This document shows positions 34,788 through 43,388 of a DNA stretch of 64,000 bases, in pieces. The position numbers and the translations under genes were made by a program. This stretch comes from CAVSIS01 sp963814875. Its GTDB lineage: Bacteria; Acidobacteriota; Thermoanaerobaculia; Thermoanaerobaculales; Sulfomarinibacteraceae. Under the pieces are notes generated by a model that worked only from the letters and a program-made list of their open reading frames with translations, was not told the origin of the DNA and made no database searches. Each line of letters opens with the position of its first letter. Position 1 is the first letter of the stretch. Where the stretch lies: positions 9,956 to 73,955 of the forward strand of contig CAWFFJ010000037.1 of NCBI GenBank assembly GCA_963814875.1. The letters run 5' to 3'.

Positions 34788-35369
34788 GTGGTCGCCGATC
34801 CCTCCTCGCTTGCCGGTTCGCTCCTGGTGGCGATGCCCAACCTGGCTGACCCCAACTTCTGGCGGTCGGTCGTGCTCCTGGGTGTGTACTCACGAGAGGA
34901 GGGCGCGTTCGGCCTGGTCATCAACCGGGCGCTCGACCTGGCCCTCTCCGACGTTCTGGATGACATGGGGGACAGTCCCGGCGAGGACCTGATGCCACAC
35001 GTCCTGGGCGGCGGCCCGGTCGACCAGAGCCACGGGTTCGTGCTGTTCGAGACCGAGGACGACAGCGGCCGGAAGGACGAGCAGTCGCTGGGCGTGGGCG
35101 AAGGGATCGCCCTCTCCGGGAGCGCGCAGACCCTCAGCGATCTGGCGCACGGACGGCGGAGTGGCCGGTTCTACCTGCTCCTGGGGTATGCCGGATGGGC
35201 CCCCGGTCAGCTGGAGCGCGAGATTGAAGAGAACTCATGGGTCGTCGCCCCACTCGATCCCAAGATCCTGTTCGATGTTCCGTTCGAGGACCGGTGGACG
35301 GCGGCTTTGCGCTCGATTGGGGTCGATCCGGGCACCCTGGTCGACACCGGCTCGAGCATCCCGAGCTGA
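34788..35369 (+). CDS. yqgE: YqgE/AlgH family protein (UPF0301)
   Basis: 193 residues. LAGSLLVAMPNLADPNFWRSVVLL at the N-terminus, GLVINRALDLAL, GGPVDQSHGFVLF and YLLLGYAGWAPGQLEREI are conserved blocks of the UPF0301 family. The molecular function is unknown; the alginate link in Pseudomonas (AlgH) is not expected to apply generally. GTG start with TAGCAT 6 nt upstream. The predicted protein is cytoplasmic. Confidence 0.92.
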   Translation: MVADPSSLAGSLLVAMPNLADPNFWRSVVLLGVYSREEGAFGLVINRALDLALSDVLDDMGDSPGEDLMPHVLGGGPVDQSHGFVLFETEDDSGRKDEQSLGVGEGIALSGSAQTLSDLAHGRRSGRFYLLLGYAGWAPGQLEREIEENSWVVAPLDPKILFDVPFEDRWTAALRSIGVDPGTLVDTGSSIPS

Positions 35370-35495
35370 AGAACGGTGCAGGGCGAGTGCGCTCGCCACC
35401 CAACGTCGTCTCGGCGTGGTGAGGTCGCCTCAGAGACTCGTTTCGCTGGGGGCTCCCGACCCGGGAAAGTGGGCCGTGCGGCAGATCTGCACACA

Positions 35496-35527
35496 GAAAA
35501 ACACCCGGCGGGTTTGCCACCGGGTGA
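35496..35527 (-). terminator. intrinsic terminator on the minus strand
   Basis: On the minus strand, CACCCGG and CCGGGTG form a 7-bp stem separated by 11 nt, followed by TTTTT and CTGTG. It ends the candidate small RNA below, or an unusually long 3' UTR of alr. Confidence 0.75.
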
Positions 35528-35664
35528 GGGAATGGAAGTCGGGAGGGTCGGTCAAGCCTGATAGGTAGGCAACAAGGTCGGAGAGTAGGTAGGCCTGACA
35601 AAGGTTGGCCTGACATGGTGGGAACAAGGTGGTCAGCTTTTCCGGATCCCTCCCTTTGGAACCT
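35497..35664 (-). ncRNA. candidate small regulatory RNA between alr and yqgE
   Basis: About 168 nt on the minus strand between a promoter-like pair (TGGACA at 35694-35699, 17-nt spacer, TACGCT at 35671-35676) and the terminator at 35496-35527. No supported protein is encoded. The RNA has repeated pyrimidine-rich motifs: ACCUUGUU twice, CUACCU twice, GUCAGGCC twice. GGGAGGG near the 5' end can pair with CCCUCCC near the 3' end, closing a large structure. ACCU motifs could bind Shine-Dalgarno sequences. It could instead be the alr 3' UTR. Confidence 0.45.
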
Positions 35665-35670
35665 GAGGCA

Positions 35671-35699
35671 AGCGTAATTCAACTTCACCGTTTTGTCCA
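35671..35699 (-). promoter_or_regulatory. promoter of the candidate small RNA (TGGACA-17-TACGCT)
   Basis: TGGACA matches TTGACA at five of six positions, and TACGCT keeps the TAnnnT pattern used throughout this window. The 17-nt spacer is ideal. It lies 54-82 bp downstream of the alr stop, outside any gene. Confidence 0.45.
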
Positions 35700-35752
35700 G
35701 TCCCTCTGGGCCACAAACATAGTCTCAGATTGGGTGACGGTCTCGCGCCGCG

Positions 35753-36904
35753 TCAATCGCCGAGTGTGCGAGGAATGGCGGGGGACAGGCGGGCGAGGAT
35801 CTCGTAGTTGATCGTCCCCGCGAGGCCGGCAAGCTCCTCGGCAGTGACCTGGCGATCTCCGTCGCGTCCGAGCAGCACCACGTGATCGCCGACGGCGGTC
35901 TCCGGCACATCTGTCACGTCGAGCATGGTGATGTTCATGCAGACGCGCCCGACAACGGGGGCGGCTGTACCTCGAACCAGGGCACGCGCCCGGTTGCCGA
36001 GCTCTCGCGGGTATCCGTCCGCGTACCCCGTCGGCAGTACGGCAAGGCGTGTCGGACGCAATGCGGACCAGGTGCGGCCGTAGCCGACCGTCCCCCCGAC
36101 CGGGACATCCTGAAGCTGACCGACACGTGCCTTCCAGGTCAGCGCCGGACGCAGCCCGAGCCCGTTGCGACCGTGCTCGAGGATCCACGAGAGCTGTGTC
36201 TCTCGTGACGGCCAGTGCCCGTAGAGCCCGATGCCGACTCGCGCCAGAGTGAAGTCGGCCTCCCGAAACAGCAGCGCTGCAGCCGAGCAGGAGGCGTGAA
36301 TCCACGCCGGAGTCTCACCCAACGCCCGTCGCGCTGTCTCGACCGCCGCATTGAAGCGCTCCAGTTGGAGGCGGGCGAAGTCGTGCTCGAGCGTGTCCTC
36401 GATGTTGGCGAAGTGGGTGGCGAGACCGACCACGGACAGCCCATGCTGCGCGGCGCGGTGACACAGGTCGGGAATCGCAGAGGGCGGGACGCCTTGGCGG
36501 TGGGTGCCGGTCTCGACCTTGATGTGGATCGGAGGCGCAATGCCGGTCCGACGTCGATGGTCGCCGAGCCAGTCCACCACCTCCGGTGTCGACACCACGA
36601 CGTGAGTGTCGGCATCGAGCTGCACCGCGGCCGGGCGTGGGACGAAACCCATGACCAAGATCGGGTGACGAACCCCAAAGCGGCGGAGCTCGAGCGCCTC
36701 CTCGGCCGAGTGGACAGCGTACCAATCGACGGCGGAGGAAATCGCAGAGGTGACCACGTCGAGCCCGTGCCCGTAGGCGTTGGCTTTGACCACAGCGGCG
36801 ATCTGGGTCCGTTCGGAAACCACCTGTCGGAACACGCCGAGGTTGTGACGAAGGGCCTCGCCGTCGACCTCAATCCAGTGCGTCGCGGACTCGATGCAGT
36901 GCAT
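35753..36904 (-). CDS. alr: alanine racemase
   Basis: 383 residues, a PLP fold-type III enzyme converting L- to D-alanine for peptidoglycan. The PLP Lys is residue 40 in AAVVKANAYGHG. Other family blocks are GVRHPILVMGF, THFANIEDT, VGYGRTW, GRVCMNITMLDV and the C-terminal AGTINYEILARLSPAIPR containing the catalytic-type Tyr. Start ATG at 36902-36904; a TACACT -10 lies 10 nt upstream, so the leader is only 3-4 nt. A longer reading frame upstream lacks family similarity. The candidate small RNA and its terminator lie downstream. Confidence 0.95.
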   Translation of the reverse strand: MHCIESATHWIEVDGEALRHNLGVFRQVVSERTQIAAVVKANAYGHGLDVVTSAISSAVDWYAVHSAEEALELRRFGVRHPILVMGFVPRPAAVQLDADTHVVVSTPEVVDWLGDHRRRTGIAPPIHIKVETGTHRQGVPPSAIPDLCHRAAQHGLSVVGLATHFANIEDTLEHDFARLQLERFNAAVETARRALGETPAWIHASCSAAALLFREADFTLARVGIGLYGHWPSRETQLSWILEHGRNGLGLRPALTWKARVGQLQDVPVGGTVGYGRTWSALRPTRLAVLPTGYADGYPRELGNRARALVRGTAAPVVGRVCMNITMLDVTDVPETAVGDHVVLLGRDGDRQVTAEELAGLAGTINYEILARLSPAIPRTLGD

Positions 36905-37075
36905 TGCGGAGCGGAGTGTAGCACGCGGCAACTGCTCGAGAGTGCAATGGCGATCGGCATTCTCCGGTCGATTGAGGAGCTCGAATGGAGCGCGATTGCA
37001 CCGCTTGTTTTTCGGCCACAGCCCCTGGTTCCTGAGGGAATCGACTTGGTATTGGCAGAGGATTGACACTTGAAC

Positions 37076-37104
37076 TTGACATGAGAAAGCGAACTCAGTA
37101 TCGT
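37076..37104 (+). promoter_or_regulatory. strong sigma70-type promoter (TTGACA-17-TATCGT)
   Basis: TTGACA at 37076-37081, a 17-nt spacer and TATCGT at 37099-37104 upstream of the small protein at 37130. GGAGG lies between this promoter and the ATG. A second TTGACA occurs at 37063-37068. Confidence 0.7.
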
Positions 37105-37129
37105 GCTTTGGATATTACTGGAGGTTGCC

Positions 37130-37516
37130 ATGGGATTCGAGCGTTTCATTCCACCGAAGGACACCGGCTCCCGTCCTAAAGTCACGATCCGACCGACTGG
37201 GCTGATCTCGTTCGATGCGTCAGCGGTGTCGTCGTTCGCACTCGACAAGATGACGCACGCCATTCTCTTCTTTGACCGGACGCGGAAAATCGTCGGCGTC
37301 CAGCCGACCAAGGACAGCAAGGCTGACGGCGCCTACAAGCTCTCGAAGCGTCGGCGTTCGGTAAGTCTGAAGGCACCGCAGTTCTTCGAGGCGTACGCTC
37401 TGACCATCGAGCAGGCACAGCGCTTCGACGTTTCCCAGAGTGATTCGGACGGCATGCTGCTGATCAACCTGAAGAGCGTGCAGCGGCGTCGCGGTCGGCG
37501 GCCGAAGGGCGAGTGA
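37130..37516 (+). CDS. conserved small hypothetical protein
   Basis: 128 residues from ATG 37130 with GGAGG 6 nt upstream and a consensus-like promoter. The sequence (GFERFIPPKDTGSRPKVTI, RPTGLISFDASAVSSFAL, MTHAILFFDRTRKIVGVQP) alternates short beta strands and ends in a basic tail (QRRRGRRPKGE). It has no membrane or signal segment. Comparable small proteins occur in other phyla as uncharacterised families, from my memory of similar patterns. A nucleic-acid-binding role is suggested by the basic C-terminus only. The 379-bp gap after it (37517-37895) shows only a candidate TAGACT -10 at 37833-37838. Confidence 0.75.
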   Translation: MGFERFIPPKDTGSRPKVTIRPTGLISFDASAVSSFALDKMTHAILFFDRTRKIVGVQPTKDSKADGAYKLSKRRRSVSLKAPQFFEAYALTIEQAQRFDVSQSDSDGMLLINLKSVQRRRGRRPKGE

Positions 37517-37895
37517 GCTCGAGCACAGTCCCCAGCACGACGGACACTGGCCGGTGCCTCGCTGATTTTTCGGTTCCGGCCGACGCTTCCAACGGCGGGG
37601 GCTCTGTCAGAGCTTGTGAGCGTCCCGTCATGCTTTTCTTTCGGAAACGCCGCCGCGCGAGAAGCGACTGACGCACGAGCCGCGGTGGCAATCCGGCTGC
37701 GTGATGTCACGCAGACCACGTGTTCTTGCTCGACCTCCAGATCGTGTTGTGCGGCCGTCCGGCGCCGCATTCGGACCCGTCGTCTCCGCGCCTGCCGCCG
37801 ATGGACCACCATGCCGCGGAGCCCGCTGACTGTAGACTGATGCCCTGCGCGGTCGCCCCGGATCTTGCCCGCCGAGTCGGCGCGCAGATTGAACG

Positions 37896-40577
37896 ATGAC
37901 GAAGGACGCGCGACGATCTCACGGCTCGATTGCTCCCCGTCGAGGGCGGGGGCGGGGCATCGTCATGCGTCTCGCGGCGGCGACCCTGGTCCCACTGCTT
38001 CTGCTCGGGGCCGTTGAGATTGGGCTGCGGGTCGCAGGCTTCGGCTACGACCCGTCCTTCCTGCTGCCGGCCCCGGACGGCTATGTCACCAGCAACCAGC
38101 GCTACGGAGAGCGCTTCTTTCCGCGCCAGCTGGCGCGCTCGCCAACGCCATTCCGCGTCGAGCGGGTGAAACCTCCGGGCACGGTCCGCATCGTAGTTCT
38201 CGGCGGCTCGGCAGCAATGGGCATTCCCGACACTGCCTACAGCGTGGTCCGTGTGCTGCAGGCGATGCTCGAGGAGATGGCCCCTTCGGTTCACATCGAG
38301 GTCGTCAACGTCGCAATGACCGCCATCAACTCTCACGTGGTGCGGGATATCGCCTCTGAGTGCCGCGATCTCGACCCTGATCTCTTCGTCGTGTACATGG
38401 GTAACAACGAGGTTGTAGGTCCGTTCGGGCCGGGGACCGTGTTCTCGGGCCTGAGCCGGTCGCTGGAGATGGTGAGGTTGAGCGTCTGGGTCAGGAGGTT
38501 CCGCCTCGGCCAACTGATCGATCGCCTGGTGTCTCGGATCGGGGCCGCCGGCCCGGCGAAGTGGCGCGGGATGGCGATGTTCGTCGGCCACACGGTGGCG
38601 GAGAGTGACCCCCGCCTCGAAGCGGTTTACGACGAGTTCGCCGCGAACCTCACTGACATCGTCTCCACCGCCCGGCGAGCTGGAGCGGGCGTCGTGGTCT
38701 CGACCGTGGCGAGTAACCTGGCCGACTGCCCGCCGTTCGCCTCGCTGCACCGTGAGGGTCTTGCCGCCTCCGATCTCGGGAGGTGGCAGGACGCCTTCAA
38801 TCGTGGCGAGACGCTGCTTCGCGAGGGCAAGGCCGCAGACGCCCTCGAGGCGCTCGAGGAGGCCCGAGCGATCGACGACGAGCCGGCGAGCCTTCACTAC
38901 CGTCTCGCGCAAGCATTGCTCGCAGCGGGGCGAACGGAGGATGCCCGCCGCGAGTTCGTCCGCTCGCGGGACCTGGATGCACTGCGATTTCGCGCCGACA
39001 GCCGGATCAACGACGTGATTCGCGAGGTCGCCGGGCGGTTCTCCTCCGAGGGCGTCCGTCTCGTCGATGCCGATCGTGTTCTCGCCGACGCTCCGGAGAG
39101 TCGGGATGGGATTCTCGGGGACGGCCTGTTCTGGGAACACGTGCACTACCGTGTCATCGGCGAGTACCGGCTTGCCGCCGCGCTGCTGCCGGCTCTCCGC
39201 GAGGCCCTCGGTGACCGCCTTCCGACGACCGCGTCCGCCACGCCGACCGGACCCGACGAGTGCGATCGCCGGCTCGCGCTGACGGAGTGTGAGCGCTACC
39301 GCATGGCCTCTGAGATGAACGGGATGATGCTCAGTCCGCCCTTTACTGCACAGCTCGACCACCGGGAACGCAGCGCACGGCGGTCTACCGAGCTCGCCGA
39401 GCTGTGGCAGGAGGCGATGAAGGAGCAGAAGGACTGTCTGGCGGAGCAGAGGGCGGCCGTCGAGGGCCATCCGAACGATCTCGACCTGCGGTGCAAGCTG
39501 GCTCCGCTCCTGGAACGCCAAGGTTTGCCTGGCCCAGCGGCCGAGCAGTGGCGATGGTTGGTCGAGCGACTCCCGGAGAATCGCGAGTTCCGGACCCGCC
39601 TCGGTTTCTCACTGCTCGACGCGGGGCAGACCGGGCAGGGGCTGATCGAGCTTCGTTGGGTCACCGAACAGGACCCTGGGTCCGGGCAGGCGTGGACAAA
39701 CCTGGGATCCGGCCTCAAGCAGACAGGCGATCTCGAGGGCGCGGTCCGCGCCTACCGCGCGGCTTTGCGGCGCAACCCGCGCCAGGGCGAGGCCTACGTC
39801 GGGCTGGCAGCGGTCGAGGCGGCGCGCGGCCGTCTGCAGTCAGCGATTGAGCTCGAGCGAGAGGCGATCGCTCGCGACCCGGGCTTTTCTGAGGCCTACA
39901 ACGCTCTCGGCTACCTTCTCGAGCAGACCGATCAGACGGGGGCCGCCGAAGCCGAGTACCGGAGGGCCGTCGAGCTGTCTCCTCAGCTTGTCGCCGGGTG
40001 GAACAACCTGGGCGTGCTGCTCGAGAGCGGCGGCAGGATCGGTGAGGCTGAGGCGTGCTTCCGGCGAACACTCTCGGTGGAGCCGGGCCACGCCCTGGCG
40101 GGCTTCAACCTCGGCGATCTGCTGCTCCAACACGGCAGACCGGCCGAGGCCGTCGGGGCCTACGATCGGGCCCTGCTCTCCGATCCCTCCAACCTGCCGG
40201 GGAGGATCAACCTGGCGGTCGCGCTGCAGGTCGTCGGACGCAGCGGGGAGGCGGCCTCACGCTACCGAGAGGTGCTCATCCGTGACCCCCGCTCGTTGGC
40301 TGCCCTCCAGGGTCTCGCGTGGATCCTGGCGACGTCGAGCGATCCTCCGCTCCGCAACCCCGAGGAGGCGCTGGAGCTGGTGCGGCGGGCCGAGGCCGCA
40401 GGGGCAACCGAGAGCCCGGAGCTGCTCGAAATCAAGGGTATCGCCCTCGCCGCTCTTGGGCTCAGTGGCGAGGCGAGACAGGCCCTCGACATGGCCGTGA
40501 CCGTGGCGGATGCGGCGGGAGAACGGCAGCTCGCCGACCGCCTGCGTCGCCGTCGGGCAGTACTGGGGAGGCGATGA
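37896..40577 (+). CDS. SGNH-hydrolase-like protein with TPR repeats
   Basis: 893 residues. A basic N-terminus is followed by a membrane helix (about residues 26-45) and an SGNH/GDSL-like domain: block I VLGGSAAMG (Ser, about residue 103), block II NVAMTAINS, block III YMGNNEVVG and a His in HVHYRVIGEY near 415. From about residue 300 and again from 500 to the end are TPR repeats such as AEYRRAVELSPQLVAGWNNLGVLL. The enzyme may act on acyl or carbamoyl esters of a glycan, as SGNH proteins do. It lies 40 bp before the carbamoyltransferase, forming the first gene of a cassette. Start ATG 37896 is without a clear ribosome site. Confidence 0.82.
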   Translation: MTKDARRSHGSIAPRRGRGRGIVMRLAAATLVPLLLLGAVEIGLRVAGFGYDPSFLLPAPDGYVTSNQRYGERFFPRQLARSPTPFRVERVKPPGTVRIVVLGGSAAMGIPDTAYSVVRVLQAMLEEMAPSVHIEVVNVAMTAINSHVVRDIASECRDLDPDLFVVYMGNNEVVGPFGPGTVFSGLSRSLEMVRLSVWVRRFRLGQLIDRLVSRIGAAGPAKWRGMAMFVGHTVAESDPRLEAVYDEFAANLTDIVSTARRAGAGVVVSTVASNLADCPPFASLHREGLAASDLGRWQDAFNRGETLLREGKAADALEALEEARAIDDEPASLHYRLAQALLAAGRTEDARREFVRSRDLDALRFRADSRINDVIREVAGRFSSEGVRLVDADRVLADAPESRDGILGDGLFWEHVHYRVIGEYRLAAALLPALREALGDRLPTTASATPTGPDECDRRLALTECERYRMASEMNGMMLSPPFTAQLDHRERSARRSTELAELWQEAMKEQKDCLAEQRAAVEGHPNDLDLRCKLAPLLERQGLPGPAAEQWRWLVERLPENREFRTRLGFSLLDAGQTGQGLIELRWVTEQDPGSGQAWTNLGSGLKQTGDLEGAVRAYRAALRRNPRQGEAYVGLAAVEAARGRLQSAIELEREAIARDPGFSEAYNALGYLLEQTDQTGAAEAEYRRAVELSPQLVAGWNNLGVLLESGGRIGEAEACFRRTLSVEPGHALAGFNLGDLLLQHGRPAEAVGAYDRALLSDPSNLPGRINLAVALQVVGRSGEAASRYREVLIRDPRSLAALQGLAWILATSSDPPLRNPEEALELVRRAEAAGATESPELLEIKGIALAALGLSGEARQALDMAVTVADAAGERQLADRLRRRRAVLGRR

Positions 40578-40617
40578 GGACACCGAGCTCCGATCGGTCC
40601 GTCCCGGCGGTGGCGCA

Positions 40618-42450
40618 ATGACCGCGATCCTCGGAATCTCCGCCTTCTATCACGACTCTGCGGCAGCGCTGGTGGTCGACGGCGAGATCATTGCCGCGGC
40701 GCAGGAGGAGCGCTTCACGCGGATCAAGCACGACCACGGTTTCCCGATCCACGCGATTCGCTTCTGTCTCGAGCAGGCCGGTCTGGAGCCGGAGCAGCTC
40801 GACATGGTCGGCTTCTACGACAAGCCGTTCTTGAAGTTCGAACGCCTGCTCGAGACCTACCTCGCGGTGGCGCCGCGCGGGTGGCGCTCGTTCATGCAGG
40901 CCATGCCCTTGTGGCTCAAGCAGAAGCTCCACCTGCCGCGGGAGATCCGCGCCGGCCTCGACGGTCGCTACCGCAGGCGGATCATCTTTGCCGAGCACCA
41001 CGAGTCGCATGCCGCGAGCGCGTTCTTCCCGTCGCCCTTCGATGAGGCGGCGGTCCTGACTCTCGACGGGGTCGGCGAGTGGGCGACGGCGAGCTTCGGC
41101 CGAGGGCACGGCAACCGCGTGACACTCGACCGTGAGCTCCACTTTCCCCACTCCCTGGGCCTCCTGTACTCGGCCTTCACCTACTTCTGCGGCTTCAAGG
41201 TCAACTCGGGGGAGTACAAGCTGATGGGCCTGGCGCCGTATGGGGAGCCACGGTGGGCTGATGCGATCCTCGAGCGGCTGATGGACCTCAAGCCGGACGG
41301 GTCCTTCCGCCTCAACCTCGACTACTTCAACTATTGCCAGGGCCTCACCATGACCTCGCCGGCCTTCGACCGCCTGTTCGGCGGGCCCCCCCGCCGGCAG
41401 GAGTCACCTCTCAGCCAGCGCGAGATGGACCTCGCCGCCTCGATCCAGGTGGTCACGGAGGAGGTGATGCTGCGGGCGGGTCGCCACGTGCACGAGCAGA
41501 CCGGAGCGCGCAACCTGTGCCTCGCCGGCGGCGTCGCGCTCAACTGCGTCGGCAACGGGCGCCTGCTGCGCGAGGGGCCGTTCGATCGGATCTGGATCCA
41601 GCCGGCCGCCGGCGACGCAGGTGGGGCGCTCGGCGTCGCACTGCTGATCTGGCATCAGCTGCTGGACCAGCCGCGGACGCCGACCCAGCCCGACGGTCAG
41701 AGCGGCTCGTTGCTCGGTCCGGAGTTCTCCGACGCCGAGATTCGTCGTTTTCTGGACGCCCAGGGCGCTCGGTACCGGACCATCGAGGACGACGACGCGC
41801 TCATGCACGACGTCAGCGAGCTGATCGCCGGCGAGAAGGTGGTGGGCTGGTTCCAGGGTCGGATGGAGTTTGGTCCGCGTGCGCTCGGATCCCGCAGTAT
41901 CCTGGGTGACGCGCGCTCCGAGAGCCTGCAGTCGGTGATGAACCTGAAGATCAAGTTCCGGGAGTCCTTCCGGCCGTTCGCTCCGGTCGTGCTGCGCGAG
42001 CGGGCGAGCGAGTACTTCGAGCTGCCCCCGGGTGTCGAGAGCCCGTACATGCTGCTGGTCGCCAAGGTCTCCGCCGCCAAGCTCCGCCGCGACGGCGCGA
42101 CCTCCGCGGTCGGGCTCGACAAGCTCAAGATCCCGCGCTCGGTCGTCCCGGCGATCACCCACGTCGACGACTCGGCGCGCGTCCAGACCGTCGACGCCGA
42201 GCGCCATGGACGGCTCTATCAGTTGATGCGGGCGTTCGAGGCGAAGACCGGCTGCCCGGTGCTGATCAATACCAGCTTCAACGTGCGCGGTGAGCCGATC
42301 GTGTGCTCGCCGGAGCACGCCTGGCGGTGCTTCATGGCGACCAACATGGACGCGCTCGTGCTCGGCCGGCAGCTGCTGCTCAAAGCCGAGCAGCCGAACG
42401 CCACCGAGCACACGCGCGACAACTACCTGGCGCAGTTCGCCCTCGACTAG
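40618..42450 (+). CDS. carbamoyltransferase (NodU/TobZ family)
   Basis: 610 residues. The N-terminal Kae1-like domain has AILGISAFYHDSAAALV, AEHHESHAASAFFPSPFDEAAVLTLDGVGEW (about 124-155) and NSGEYKLMGLAPYGEP. The C-terminal YrdC-like domain has GWFQGRMEFGPRALGSRSIL and INTSFNVRGEPIVCSPEHAW. The family makes carbamoyl-AMP and transfers the carbamoyl group to a hydroxyl of a sugar or natural product. The acceptor is unknown. It sits between the SGNH-TPR gene and sxtJ-like/DUF5989 genes in the same direction, with short gaps. Confidence 0.93.
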   Translation: MTAILGISAFYHDSAAALVVDGEIIAAAQEERFTRIKHDHGFPIHAIRFCLEQAGLEPEQLDMVGFYDKPFLKFERLLETYLAVAPRGWRSFMQAMPLWLKQKLHLPREIRAGLDGRYRRRIIFAEHHESHAASAFFPSPFDEAAVLTLDGVGEWATASFGRGHGNRVTLDRELHFPHSLGLLYSAFTYFCGFKVNSGEYKLMGLAPYGEPRWADAILERLMDLKPDGSFRLNLDYFNYCQGLTMTSPAFDRLFGGPPRRQESPLSQREMDLAASIQVVTEEVMLRAGRHVHEQTGARNLCLAGGVALNCVGNGRLLREGPFDRIWIQPAAGDAGGALGVALLIWHQLLDQPRTPTQPDGQSGSLLGPEFSDAEIRRFLDAQGARYRTIEDDDALMHDVSELIAGEKVVGWFQGRMEFGPRALGSRSILGDARSESLQSVMNLKIKFRESFRPFAPVVLRERASEYFELPPGVESPYMLLVAKVSAAKLRRDGATSAVGLDKLKIPRSVVPAITHVDDSARVQTVDAERHGRLYQLMRAFEAKTGCPVLINTSFNVRGEPIVCSPEHAWRCFMATNMDALVLGRQLLLKAEQPNATEHTRDNYLAQFALD

Positions 42451-42462
42451 GAGGCACCGGGG

Positions 42463-42885
42463 ATGTCCCTGATCGACCTGAACACCAACCCGACGACACG
42501 CCAGTTGCGCCAGTTCGGCGGGCTCTGGTTGGTCGTCCTCTCGGTCTTTGCCGTGCTCGCGTGGCGATCGGGCAAGCCCGTCGCCGTGGTCGCGGCTCTG
42601 GTCGCTCTCGCAGTTCTGATACCGGCGATCGGGTGGCTGGTGCCCCGGTTGCTGCGCTGGGTCTGGATCGGAATGTCGCTGGTCGCGTGGCCGATCGGGA
42701 CCGTGGTCTCGTTCACCGTTCTCACGCTGGTCTTCGTGGTGGTGGTCACACCCGTCGGCCTGGTGATGCGACTGCTCGGCCGCGACCCGCTGGAACGTCG
42801 CTTCGAGCCGGATTCGGCGTCATACTGGGCGCCGCGACCTGTGGAAGGGAGCGCCGACCTGCGGCGTTACCTCCGGCAGTTCTGA
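42463..42885 (+). CDS. SxtJ-family membrane protein
   Basis: 140 residues with an AGGAGG ribosome site. Hydrophobic segments at about 20-33, 40-62 and 68-97 imply two or three membrane helices. The C-terminal cytoplasmic tail reads GLVMRLLGRDPLERRFEPDSASYW, a strong match to the pattern of the SxtJ family that accompanies carbamoyltransferases. Its role is unknown; anchoring the enzyme to the membrane is plausible. It starts 12 bp after the carbamoyltransferase. Confidence 0.85.
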   Translation: MSLIDLNTNPTTRQLRQFGGLWLVVLSVFAVLAWRSGKPVAVVAALVALAVLIPAIGWLVPRLLRWVWIGMSLVAWPIGTVVSFTVLTLVFVVVVTPVGLVMRLLGRDPLERRFEPDSASYWAPRPVEGSADLRRYLRQF

Positions 42886-42897
42886 GAGGGAGCGGTG

Positions 42898-43119
42898 ATG
42901 ACGGACAGACGAAAACCAGGCAGCGGCAGCCGAAACGACGAGGCCTTTCGCCGCGAGCTCGAGGCGGAGCAGCCGGGCGTTGTACGGGAGTTCGTCGACT
43001 TTCTTCGCCACAACAAGAAGTGGTGGTTGACGCCGATCGTGATCGTGCTGCTGCTGGTGACCTTGCTGATCGTGCTCGGCGGCTCGGCTGCGGCGCCGTT
43101 CATCTACACCCTGTTCTGA
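42898..43119 (+). CDS. DUF5989-type small membrane protein
   Basis: 73 residues. A charged N-terminal half (RNDEAFRRELEAEQPGVVREFVDFLRHNKKWW) precedes a single membrane helix (about 46-66) and a short PFIYTLF end. The pattern EFxxFLxxxKKWWLTPI is typical of the DUF5989 family, which is found next to sxtJ and carbamoyltransferase genes. GAGAGGGAG precedes the start; GTG 42895 or ATG 42898 could be used. Together with the previous three genes it forms a probable operon. Confidence 0.85.
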   Translation: MTDRRKPGSGSRNDEAFRRELEAEQPGVVREFVDFLRHNKKWWLTPIVIVLLLVTLLIVLGGSAAAPFIYTLF

Positions 43120-43388
43120 GGCGTGTCGACCACCATGCTGCAGCCGCTCGGAACCTGGATCGGGCGGCGCCTCGCCACTCAATGACTCAACGCTGACAAG
43201 CACCTTGGTGTCCTCGTACCATGACGTGGCGAGAGGTGCAGGCTAGAATGCCCATATCAGGTCCCCCTTCCTCGTGGACGGTGGTTGCGCGGACGCAGTG
43301 CGGCGCAGAGGTTCCGGACGGAGCGTGCACCGCTCCGGTACGTGCCGCTGATCGGGGTGAGACGCGAGACGGTGCGGAGGGAGCATAT

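Noticed and set aside
35497..35664. 6S RNA, SRP RNA or tmRNA
   Set aside because: Size fits 6S, but the sequence lacks conserved SRP or tmRNA elements, and I could not build a convincing 6S central bubble.
37840..37842. ATG next to the TAGACT -10 as the start of the SGNH-TPR gene
   Set aside because: It is out of frame with the protein; the first in-frame ATG is 37896.
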